The position numbers were made by a program, and so were the translations under genes. Source: Alphaproteobacteria bacterium (GTDB taxonomy: Bacteria > Pseudomonadota > Alphaproteobacteria > Rhodobacterales > Rhodobacteraceae). From it: a stretch of DNA of 5,033 nucleotides. Shown here one piece after another: positions 1 through 5,033 of this stretch. The stretch's first letter is position 1; the number at the start of each line of letters is the position of its first letter. The notes beneath the pieces were generated by a model. That model was not told the DNA's origin, did no database searches, and saw only the letters and a list, made by a program, of their open reading frames with translations. The stretch is taken from positions 1-5,033 of the forward strand of contig JAJRRX010000285.1 in NCBI GenBank assembly GCA_024279075.1. Direction: 5' to 3'.

Positions 1-736
1 CATCAATTTCAAACATCGCCAGTTGCGGGTTTTCCTTAATCAGAAACCGGATATGCGACACCCGCCGCCCCTGTTTCCGAAACTCCGGCGTCACTTCGAT
101 GTTAGAGGTCTTGTTGACCTCGGCCACCGCCGGCTTGATGATTTTGGCATTCAGGTGTTTGAAGCTCTCGTAATAGGTGCTGTCGGCCACCCCCATCAAG
201 CGCCTAAACAGCCCGATCTCCCACCAGCCGGTGGAGCGGGTGCGCACAAAGCGAAAACAGTTTTCATACAGCGCCAGCCCGTGACCACTGGTAAAGCGCC
301 GCTGGATGTTAAGATTAATCAAGGCAAAGATTTTCGGATCAAACAGCTTTTCTGCCAGTGCAGGCGAATAGGCATATTCGCACACCCCGCCCGAGAGCTT
401 GGCAAAAGAAAGCAGGCTCGAAACCCCCCATTCCTGTTTGCCATTTTTGTCCAGCATATCCCATTCGGCCACCGTCTCCGCCAAGCTCCGCAGCGCGGCT
501 TTCAGCGTTTGGGTGTCATTGGAATTATAGCCAATCATCAGGCACAGGGTTTTGGCATCTATCGCATGGCTCTGGCGCGTCGTGAGTTCATCATAGGCAT
601 TGAGCAGCAGCACATTGGAGAGTTTGCGCTGCAAAAGCGAAAGCTTGCCGCTGACATGGATCGCCGCTACATTTTTCTTAACACTATCCCGTCTGAGCGC
701 GCCGCTCAGCGCGCCGTGGTCAATATCTACATTCAT
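1..736 (-). CDS. Plasmid replication initiator, Rep_3/RepB family (C-terminus outside window)
   Basis: I translated the minus strand by hand: ATG at 736-734, then 245 codons open to the window edge, so the C-terminus is missing. Family knowledge: Rep_3 initiators consist of two winged-helix domains that bind origin iterons and start plasmid replication. What is seen: an N-terminal winged-helix-like region at residues 28-165, with KLSLLQRKLSNVLL (31-44), NAYDE (46-50), the YSPALAEKLF stretch (122-131) and LALYENCFRFV (154-164). A second such region follows at about 168-235, with STGWWEIGLFRRLMG (168-182), STYYESFKHLN (186-196) and KQGRRVSHIRFLI (221-233). The start is well defined: an in-frame TGA lies at 760-758, no other start codon follows it before 736, and AAGG (748-745) sits 8 nt upstream. 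The gene is divergent from parA, and iterons lie between them, as expected for such a replicon. The family call is from motif recognition, not a search. Confidence 0.88.
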   Translation of the reverse strand, partial: MNVDIDHGALSGALRRDSVKKNVAAIHVSGKLSLLQRKLSNVLLLNAYDELTTRQSHAIDAKTLCLMIGYNSNDTQTLKAALRSLAETVAEWDMLDKNGKQEWGVSSLLSFAKLSGGVCEYAYSPALAEKLFDPKIFALINLNIQRRFTSGHGLALYENCFRFVRTRSTGWWEIGLFRRLMGVADSTYYESFKHLNAKIIKPAVAEVNKTSNIEVTPEFRKQGRRVSHIRFLIKENPQLAMFEID

Positions 737-768
737 CCGCTCAGCCTTTTTCGCCGATCATTCCCCAT
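733..768 (-). other. Possible 11-codon leader ORF overlapping the rep start
   Basis: On the minus strand an ATG at 768-766 opens an 11-residue frame (MGNDRRKRLSG). Its TGA at 735-733 overlaps the rep ATG as ATGA, and the rep ribosome-binding site lies inside it. Leader peptides translationally coupled to rep genes are known for some plasmids, such as the IncFII and IncB groups. The only upstream Shine-Dalgarno candidate is a weak GGG about 6 nt before this ATG, so the frame may be chance. Confidence 0.25.
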
Positions 769-794
769 AAGGAACCCAATTGCAAGCCCCCTTC

Positions 795-835
795 AGGTGC
801 CTTCTGTCCAGTTTCTACTCCCGTAAATAGGTGCC
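795..835 (-). promoter_or_regulatory. Two inverted iteron-core motifs, probable rep operator
   Basis: AGGTGCC occurs at 795-801 and 829-835, 34 bp apart. Read on the minus strand these are GGCACCT, the left core of iterons 3 and 4 but in the opposite orientation. They lie 59-99 bp upstream of the rep start. In Rep_3 plasmids the initiator often represses its own gene by binding partial iterons arranged as inverted repeats, so autoregulation is the likely role. Similarity beyond the 7-bp core is poor, so the assignment is tentative. Confidence 0.45.
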
Positions 836-841
836 TTTAAC

Positions 842-863
842 CCTCCGGCGCCCAATCCGGAGG
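842..863. repeat. GC-rich inverted repeat in the origin region
   Basis: CCTCCGG (842-848) and CCGGAGG (857-863) form a perfect 7-bp inverted repeat around an 8-nt loop (849-856). No T-tract follows on either strand, so it is not a standard intrinsic terminator. It could form a hairpin in the rep leader RNA or bind a protein; its role is unknown. Confidence 0.5.
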
Positions 864-871
864 CCCAATTT

Positions 872-886
872 GCTTCATTATGAAGC
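872..886. repeat. 15-bp palindrome between rep and the iterons
   Basis: GCTTCAT (872-878), a central T (879) and ATGAAGC (880-886) form a perfect odd-centred palindrome. It is flanked by near-identical direct copies CCAATTTGCT (865-874) and CCAAATTTGCT (886-896). It is a candidate binding site for a dimeric regulator or host factor; nothing in the sequence identifies the binder. Confidence 0.45.
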
Positions 887-939
887 CAAATTTGCTGTTT
901 TGTGCCCAATATTGCCCGCAATTCACCCGCCTGAGTCTG

Positions 940-1027
940 GGGACCTGTCCCCCTGTATACTGGCACTCTTCATCCTGTAAGTGGGCACCTTTCATCCCGC
1001 ATGTTGGCACCTTTCATCCCGTATTTC
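940..1027 (+). repeat. Four tandem 22-bp iterons (Rep binding sites)
   Basis: Four units start at 940, 962, 984 and 1006, a spacing of exactly 22 bp or about two helical turns, so Rep would bind along one face of the DNA. Units 3 and 4 share GGCACCTTTCATCCCG exactly. Unit 2 is GGCACTCTTCATCCTG, with three changes. Unit 1 is more degenerate (GGGACCTGTCCCCCTG) but keeps the register. Evenly spaced iterons next to a Rep_3 gene are the expected initiator-binding array, and iteron number usually sets copy number in this plasmid class. Confidence 0.85.
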
Positions 1028-1050
1028 GGTTCCCAAACACGCCTAATGCT

Positions 1051-1110
1051 TTGATTAAATGGGAAATATAATAAGCAAAGATTCTAAATATACTAAAATA
1101 ATACAACCTT
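1051..1110. other. AT-rich stretch, candidate DNA unwinding element
   Basis: Only 12 of 60 bases are G or C, against a clearly higher GC content in the flanking genes. The stretch begins 24 bp beyond the last iteron, on the parA side. In iteron plasmids the initiator melts AT-rich DNA beside its binding array, so this is the likely opening site. No clear repeated 13-mers are seen. Confidence 0.5.
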
Positions 1111-1159
1111 TAGGGACGCATTTCTCCATTTTTGTGTGCCTCTTTCTTATATAGTAAGT

Positions 1160-1177
1160 GGTTTCGCGTGCGAAACC
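1160..1177. promoter_or_regulatory. parS: Candidate parS site 1, upstream of parA
   Basis: GGTTTCGC, GT, GCGAAACC: perfect 8-bp arms around a 2-nt spacer, 83 bp before the parA start codon. With its flanks, 1158-1179 matches 3720-3741 at all but one base. Repetition of the site on both sides of parAB is strong evidence that ParB binds it. It may also take part in autoregulation of the parAB promoter. It resembles the chromosomal parS TGTTTCACGTGAAACA, but the TTTC and GAAA half-sites are 6 nt apart here rather than 4. Confidence 0.75.
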
Positions 1178-1260
1178 TTAAGACTATTCCCATCTCTCTA
1201 TGCATATGCCATACTCTAGCCAATAATCACAAAAACACCGTATATCACAGGAAATAAGCC

Positions 1261-2661
1261 ATGGCAAAAAAACCTGAGCACCCAGCCCCACCCTACATGA
1301 ATCTTGATCCAGCGGCCGCAGCTGCCAAGCTGGGCGACCCTATCAACACCCACCGATTCGCCCAAGCCGCCTCTTTCTGCGCCAAAGGCAGAGAGGATCT
1401 TGCTATTCGGGGTCATGCCCCGGATGGCCGCAAAACCCTACGCAAGTTTTCGACGTGGGAGATCACTAAATACCTGATCCCCGTCGCGCCCGCCCATTTC
1501 CGCCGCGTGCTCAAGAGCAACCCTGCCCTGCCCCAAGGCGAGACGGAATCCGGCAAGGGAGGGGGTGCTAAATGGTTTACCTTGGCCGAGGTTCTGACCC
1601 TACGCGACCACTTCGCTAAAGAGGGGCTTTCAACCAAGGAATACAAACCCTACAAGCCTGAAGGCGCACGGGCTAAAATCACCGCCATTGCCAATTTTAA
1701 AGGCGGTGTTGGCAAAACGTCAACGGCCGCACATCTTGCCATGTCAGCGGCGCTTGATGGCTACAAAGTTCTGGTGATTGATCTTGACAGCCAAGGGTCT
1801 ATGACCTCGATCATGGGCGGTGAAGTGGAGGACGAATGGTCCACCGTATTCCCTCTGATAGCCAAGGATTTTGCCAAAGCTATGGTGGCGGAAAACGCCC
1901 ACCGTGAGGCTGCCGGTGAGCCCCCCCTGCCCCTTGATGAAACCCTGCAAGAGGCGCTGAAGGTTGAGGGCAAGGATGTAATTCAATCCACCCATTGGCC
2001 CAATATTGACCTGATCGGTGCCCAGCTCAATCTCTATTGGGCCGAGTTTCAGATCCCGGTTTGGCGCATGGGGCTAAAGGGCTGGAAGCTCTGGGATGGT
2101 CTATCCAATTTCCTCGAAAATGAAGGGGTGTTGGACGCCTACGATGTCATAATTCTAGACACCCCCCCTGCCCTTGGCTACCTGACCATCAACGCCCTCG
2201 CGGCTGCTGACATCCTGCTTGTCCCGCTTGGTGCTTCCTTTCTGGAGTTTGATTCTACGGGCCGGTTTTTTGATATGCTTTATACCACCTTCGCCTCGAT
2301 CGAGGATGGTGAAAATGCCGCCAACCGCGCCGCCGGCCTACCAGAAACCCGCTTTGAGTGGGATGTGGTGCGGGCCATTATCACCCGCTTTGACGCCAGC
2401 CAGCAAACCGATCTTGCCAATGTTATCCAAGCTTATTTTGGAGATTTCATGAATACTTATCGGCAGGAATTTACAGCACTCGTCGGGCAAGCTGGCGAGC
2501 AGGTAAACGGCATTTACGAGGCCGATTACAGAGACTTCAACCGGGATACTTACATGCGTGGACGAGAAACGTTTGACCGGACTTACGCCGAATTCAAAGA
2601 ACTGTTAATCGGCTGTTGGTGGCGCGATGCCCACCCAGAGGAGGTGCAAAACAATGGCTAA
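1261..2661 (+). CDS. parA: ParA-family partition ATPase with N-terminal DNA-binding region (type Ia)
   Basis: This 466-residue protein drives plasmid segregation: ATP-bound ParA coats the nucleoid and ParB-parS complexes follow its gradient. Seen in the sequence: a deviant Walker A motif, KGGVGKTS (147-154), with the signature lysine K147; motif A', LVIDLDSQGS (171-180); Walker B, DVIILDTPPALG (295-306); and VPLGASFLEF (321-330) beyond it. The roughly 135 residues before the ATPase core contain helical stretches around 62-83 and 105-120 (FTLAEVLTLRDHF), consistent with the helix-turn-helix region by which type Ia ParA proteins repress their own operon. A' has serine where DxDPQ is more usual. 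The ATG is supported by AGGA (1249-1252), 8 nt upstream. The stop overlaps parB by 8 bp, so the two are translationally coupled. It resembles RepA of repABC systems, but no repC is present and the initiator is divergent. Confidence 0.93.
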   Translation: MAKKPEHPAPPYMNLDPAAAAAKLGDPINTHRFAQAASFCAKGREDLAIRGHAPDGRKTLRKFSTWEITKYLIPVAPAHFRRVLKSNPALPQGETESGKGGGAKWFTLAEVLTLRDHFAKEGLSTKEYKPYKPEGARAKITAIANFKGGVGKTSTAAHLAMSAALDGYKVLVIDLDSQGSMTSIMGGEVEDEWSTVFPLIAKDFAKAMVAENAHREAAGEPPLPLDETLQEALKVEGKDVIQSTHWPNIDLIGAQLNLYWAEFQIPVWRMGLKGWKLWDGLSNFLENEGVLDAYDVIILDTPPALGYLTINALAAADILLVPLGASFLEFDSTGRFFDMLYTTFASIEDGENAANRAAGLPETRFEWDVVRAIITRFDASQQTDLANVIQAYFGDFMNTYRQEFTALVGQAGEQVNGIYEADYRDFNRDTYMRGRETFDRTYAEFKELLIGCWWRDAHPEEVQNNG

Positions 2662-3718
2662 ACGCAGACGCTTAAATGCCCCGACCGCCGAAGAGCTGGC
2701 GAAAATTACGGAAGGTTTCGCTGCGAAACCAGATAGCAAACGGCCCTCGGCTTTGGGGGTGAATGTGCCACCGATTGCCCGTGTGGCGGGGGAAGCCGCC
2801 GCACATTCTGGGGCCGAAGCCGCAGATGCGCGGCGCTATCAGGCGGCCAAAGAGGCAGGGCTTCTGGCGCAGAAAATCCCGCTTGCACAGATCGAAACCG
2901 AGCATTTGAGCCGTGATCGGATGCAGGTGGACGAGGCCGATATGGCCGAGCTTAAGCATTCCATTCTTGCCCATGGGCTGCGGATGCCGATTGAAGTGTT
3001 GCCCTTGGAGCCAACCGAAGGCAGCCCGCGCTATGGCCTGATTTCCGGCTGGCGGCGGGTGTCTGCTTTACGCGCTTTGGCGATGGAAACGGGGCGAGAG
3101 GATTTTACCTCTATTCCCGCTTTGATCCGCGCACCGAAAGAGGCTTCGGATGCTTATATTTCAATGGTCGAGGAAAACGAAATCCGTGCTGACCTGAGCC
3201 ACTATGAGCGCGGGCGGATTGCGGTTATCTCGGCCAAGCAAGGTGCGTTTGAAACGGTCGAGGATGCGGTGAATGCGCTATTTGCGGCGGGGTCAAAAGC
3301 CAAGCGCTCAAAAATCCGCAGCTTCGCACTGATTTTTGAAGCGCTCGGAGACCTGCTGCAATTCCCGACCCGGCTGAGTGAACGGGCAGGGCTTAGGCTT
3401 GCGGCCGCGCTGAAAGGAGACCAAACTTCGGCGCTGAGGGCGGCGTTGGCGAACAGTGCTGGCTTGAGCTTTGAGAGTGAGTGGCGGGCGCTGGAGGACG
3501 TGCTGAAGGATTATGAAGCGCTTGGTAAAAAAGCCAAGGCCGAGCGCCGAGCGCCAAAACCCGCGCGCTATGGGGAGATTGATCTGGCCAACGGCATCAA
3601 GATCGAGAAGATCAATGGAGAAGGCTATATCGACATTCGCTTTACGGGTCGCCAAGCGGATAACGAGCTTGTCGATACAGTGATGCTAGAGATTCAGCGG
3701 TTGCTGGAGCAGGAGTAG
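2654..3718 (+). CDS. parB: ParB-family centromere-binding partition protein
   Basis: This 354-residue protein would bind parS, spread on DNA as a CTP-dependent clamp and stimulate ParA. Seen: a basic N-terminus (MAKRRRL, likely the ParA-contact region); a ParB/Spo0J N-domain from about residue 74, with GLRMPIEVLPL (108-118) and YGLISGWRRVSALRAL (127-142) in the place of the CTP-binding GERR box; ENEIRADLSHYERGR (174-188), the conserved ENxxRxDLxxxE motif; a helical DNA-binding middle (about 185-265); and a C-terminal region likely to dimerise. The ATG at 2654 is chosen because GGAGG (2640-2644) stands 9 nt upstream; an in-frame ATG at 2627 would add nine residues and lacks that support. The start lies inside the last codons of parA. 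A copy of the parS-like palindrome is embedded at codons 21-26. Confidence 0.92.
   Translation: MAKRRRLNAPTAEELAKITEGFAAKPDSKRPSALGVNVPPIARVAGEAAAHSGAEAADARRYQAAKEAGLLAQKIPLAQIETEHLSRDRMQVDEADMAELKHSILAHGLRMPIEVLPLEPTEGSPRYGLISGWRRVSALRALAMETGREDFTSIPALIRAPKEASDAYISMVEENEIRADLSHYERGRIAVISAKQGAFETVEDAVNALFAAGSKAKRSKIRSFALIFEALGDLLQFPTRLSERAGLRLAAALKGDQTSALRAALANSAGLSFESEWRALEDVLKDYEALGKKAKAERRAPKPARYGEIDLANGIKIEKINGEGYIDIRFTGRQADNELVDTVMLEIQRLLEQE
2714..2730. promoter_or_regulatory. Third parS-like palindrome, inside parB
   Basis: GGTTTCGC, T, GCGAAACC: both 8-bp arms are identical to those of the two intergenic sites, but the centre is 1 nt rather than 2. It encodes residues 21-26 (GFAAKP) of ParB. 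Two exact arms in mirrored order are very unlikely by chance. The 1-nt change in spacing rotates the half-sites relative to each other, so binding may be weaker or regulatory. Whether ParB uses it cannot be told from sequence. Confidence 0.55.
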
Positions 3719-3721
3719 TGT

Positions 3722-3739
3722 GGTTTCGCATGCGAAACC
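3722..3739. promoter_or_regulatory. parS: Candidate parS site 2, downstream of parB
   Basis: GGTTTCGCATGCGAAACC is a perfect 18-bp palindrome starting 4 bp after the parB stop codon. It differs from site 1 only at one central base. Centromeres placed just after parB are common in type Ia partition loci, as in P1 and F. This is the most symmetric copy and the best candidate for the primary ParB loading site. Confidence 0.78.
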
Positions 3740-3768
3740 TTCTGGATAATTTTCAAATATTCACCATT

Positions 3769-3811
3769 TAACCTTGTATATCTTCCATCGTGTGGAGTAT
3801 ATACAAGGTTA
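3769..3811. promoter_or_regulatory. Promoter/operator palindrome of the ATPase gene
   Basis: TAACCTTGTATAT (3769-3781) and ATATACAAGGTTA (3799-3811) form a perfect 13-bp inverted repeat with a 17-nt centre, itself holding TCCA/TGGA (3784-3787, 3793-3796). The left arm contains TTGTAT (3774-3779, -35-like). The right arm overlaps TATATA (3798-3803, -10-like) at an 18-bp spacing. Transcription would then begin at about 3810-3811, at the ATG itself, giving a leaderless mRNA. A repressor on the two arms would cover both promoter elements. The inverted repeat is certain; promoter and operator are inference. Confidence 0.6.
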
Positions 3812-4968
3812 TGTTGGACAGACTCGCAAAAACCCGCGTGAACCGCGCCCTTGATCGCCAACCCGCCGTGGTGCTGCTAGGCCCGCGACAGGTTGGCAAA
3901 ACCACCCTTGCGCTTGAGCTAGCCGCCACGCGAGATTCGGTGCATCTAGATATGGAGCGCCCGCAGGATCGCGCTATTTTGCAAGAGCCGGAGCTTTATC
4001 TGGAAGAGCAGGCGGGGCGGCTTGTGGTGATTGACGAGGTGCAGCTTAGCCCTGGGCTGTTTGGCACCTTGCGCCACCAAATAGATGCGCGCCGTAGGGC
4101 TGGGCACCGCACGGGGCAATTTTTACTGCTAGGGTCGGCGAGCAACACCTTGCTGCACCAATCCGCAGAATCTCTGGCGGGGCGGGTGTCCTATCAGGAA
4201 TTGGGCGGGTTTAATTTTATGGAAGCGCCGGAGCTTGGGGCGCTTTGGCTGCGCGGCGGGTTCCCTGAAGCATACTTGGCCGTCGATGATGAAGCCAGCC
4301 TGCATTGGCGCGACGATTTCATTCGCACCTATCTGGAGCGAGATATTCCGCAGCTCGGGCCGCGTATTCCGGCGGAAACACTACGGCGTTTCTGGACGAT
4401 GCTTTCTCATGAGCAAGGCGGGCAGCTCAATGCCGCGCGGCTAGCGGCAGGGCTTGGGGTTTCGGGACAGACGATCGGGCGTTATCTGGACTTGATGGTG
4501 GATCTGATGCTGGTGCGGCGACTGCCACCATGGCATCGGAATGTGGGTAAACGCTTGGTAAAATCCCCTAAGATTTATGTGCGAGATGCGGGGTTAGTTC
4601 ACAGCCTGCTCGGCATTGGCTCAATGGATGCGCTGCTTGCGCATCCGGTCGTTGGGGGCAGTTGGGAGGGGTTTGTGATCGAAAACCTGCTCAGTATTGC
4701 CCCGCGCGGGGCCGAGGCCAGCTATTACCGAACAATAGCAGGGGCTGAGATCGACCTTGTGTTGACCCTGCCAGATGGCGAGGCCCTGGCGATCGAGATT
4801 AAGCGCACGACAACGCCCAAAGTCTCCCGCGGATTCCATATTGCCGCTGACGATATCAGGGCAGGGCGGCGGTTTTTGGTTTACGCAGGTGAACGCGAGG
4901 TGCCAATGCAAGGGGGACTTCGAGCGATGCCCTTGGCGGCAATGATGGGCGTGCTACAGTCATGCTAA
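3811..4968 (+). CDS. AAA-type ATPase with C-terminal DUF4143 / PD-(D/E)XK-like domain
   Basis: This 385-residue protein belongs to the widespread AAA_14/DUF4143 group, whose cellular role is largely unknown. Seen: Walker A, GPRQVGKT (24-31); HLDMERPQDR (45-54); Walker B, LVVIDEVQ (71-78); sensor-like LLLGSAS (105-111); LWLRGGFPEAYLA (145-157); a winged-helix-like segment (about 205-240); and a C-terminal GAEIDLVL (311-318) followed by AIEIKR (327-332), the D...ExK pattern of the PD-(D/E)XK nuclease fold (D315, E329, K331). Length is normal for the group and the frame looks intact. The start is ATG 3811, since MLDRLAKTRVNRAL fits the family N-terminus. GTG 3790 would add seven residues but falls inside the palindrome with no ribosome-binding site. 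AAGG (3805-3808) is too close to serve, fitting leaderless translation. It is probably an accessory gene with its own promoter, not part of the par operon. Confidence 0.85.
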   Translation: MLDRLAKTRVNRALDRQPAVVLLGPRQVGKTTLALELAATRDSVHLDMERPQDRAILQEPELYLEEQAGRLVVIDEVQLSPGLFGTLRHQIDARRRAGHRTGQFLLLGSASNTLLHQSAESLAGRVSYQELGGFNFMEAPELGALWLRGGFPEAYLAVDDEASLHWRDDFIRTYLERDIPQLGPRIPAETLRRFWTMLSHEQGGQLNAARLAAGLGVSGQTIGRYLDLMVDLMLVRRLPPWHRNVGKRLVKSPKIYVRDAGLVHSLLGIGSMDALLAHPVVGGSWEGFVIENLLSIAPRGAEASYYRTIAGAEIDLVLTLPDGEALAIEIKRTTTPKVSRGFHIAADDIRAGRRFLVYAGEREVPMQGGLRAMPLAAMMGVLQSC

Positions 4969-5008
4969 GACGCTTCACAAATCTAATTTATGCAAATGAA
5001 GTGCCATG

Positions 5009-5033
5009 TTCAACAGTTTAGGAAACTGTTGAA
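5009..5033. repeat. 11-bp perfect inverted repeat at the right edge
   Basis: TTCAACAGTTT (5009-5019), loop AGG, AAACTGTTGAA (5023-5033). It starts 41 bp after the ATPase stop codon and ends exactly at the window edge, so it may be longer. A terminator for the ATPase transcript is possible, but the stem is AT-rich and any T-tract would lie outside the window. A protein-binding site, recombination site or operator of the next gene are alternatives. The 40 bp between the stop codon and this repeat hold nothing recognisable. Confidence 0.5.

Larger units (their letters stand above)
737..1260. other. Putative replication origin (oriV) and rep/parA divergent intergenic region
   Basis: This 524-bp region between the divergent rep and parA genes has no convincing protein-coding frame. 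From rep towards parA it contains two inverted iteron cores, a GC-rich inverted repeat, a 15-bp palindrome, four tandem 22-bp iterons, an AT-rich stretch and a palindrome proposed as parS. Iterons followed by AT-rich DNA next to a Rep_3 gene is the classic layout of an iteron-controlled origin. I saw no good match to the DnaA box TTATCCACA and no convincing -35/-10 pair for either rep or parA. Promoters must be present, but I cannot place them. Confidence 0.75.

Noticed and set aside
23..826. Long open frame on the plus strand at the left end
   Set aside because: It lies opposite the Rep gene. Its translation is rich in Pro, Arg, His and Gln with no domain, whereas the minus-strand translation matches a Rep_3 initiator throughout.
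880..1071. Small plus-strand open frame across the iterons
   Set aside because: It is read through the repeated iteron DNA, has no ribosome-binding site and shows no protein-like features.
1219..1231. DnaA box near ATAATCACA
   Set aside because: Three of nine positions differ from TTATCCACA, which is too weak to claim.
2627..2653. Earlier ATG for parB at 2627
   Set aside because: It would extend the overlap with parA and lacks a ribosome-binding site, whereas ATG 2654 has GGAGG at 9 nt.
3308..3655. Minus-strand open frame opposite parB
   Set aside because: It is a mirror of a high-GC coding frame, with no start signals or recognisable protein features.
1261..3718. A repABC operon
   Set aside because: ParA and ParB resemble RepA and RepB of repABC, but no RepC follows parB, and the initiator is a divergent Rep_3 protein with its own iterons.
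3790..3810. GTG start at 3790 for the ATPase
   Set aside because: It lies inside the loop of the inverted repeat with no ribosome-binding site, and the extra residues (MWSIYKV) do not fit the family N-terminus.
4996..5007. Extra iteron-like GGCACTTCAT on the minus strand near the right end
   Set aside because: It lacks two internal bases of the iteron and stands alone 4 kb from the origin; chance similarity is likely.

Overview
The window reads as the replication and partition core of a low-copy plasmid, most likely from an alphaproteobacterium of the Rhodobacteraceae type. That assignment is inference from gene content, moderately high GC and the style of the proteins; no similarity search was possible. 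No rRNA, tRNA, CRISPR array or recognisable insertion sequence is seen.

Layout, left to right. (1) Bases 1-736, minus strand: the N-terminal 245 residues of a Rep_3/RepB-type replication initiator, which runs out of the left edge. (2) Bases 737-1260: a 524-bp non-coding region that looks like the origin. It holds four 22-bp iterons in tandem (940-1027), two inverted copies of the iteron core nearer the rep start (795-801, 829-835), several small palindromes and an AT-rich stretch (12 G/C in 60 bp at 1051-1110). (3) Bases 1261-3718, plus strand: a tightly coupled parA-parB pair with an 8-bp overlap. (4) The palindrome GGTTTCGC-n-GCGAAACC occurs three times: 83 bp upstream of parA, inside the start of parB, and 3 bp after parB. 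These are the best candidates for the centromere (parS). (5) Bases 3811-4968, plus strand: an ATPase of the AAA/DUF4143 type, preceded by a 13-bp inverted repeat that contains a plausible core promoter and runs into the start codon. (6) Bases 5009-5033: an 11-bp perfect inverted repeat at the window's right end.

How it fits together. Rep would bind the iterons and open the AT-rich DNA beside them, and probably represses itself through the inverted half-sites. ParB, a CTP-binding-type clamp protein, would load at the palindromes, and the ParA ATPase would move the resulting complexes so that each daughter cell receives a plasmid. The ATPase gene looks like a separately controlled accessory gene; its function is unknown.

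The parts most worth a second look are the three palindromes with spacers of 2, 1 and 2 nt, one of them inside coding sequence, and the promoter/operator palindrome of the ATPase gene, which predicts a leaderless mRNA.
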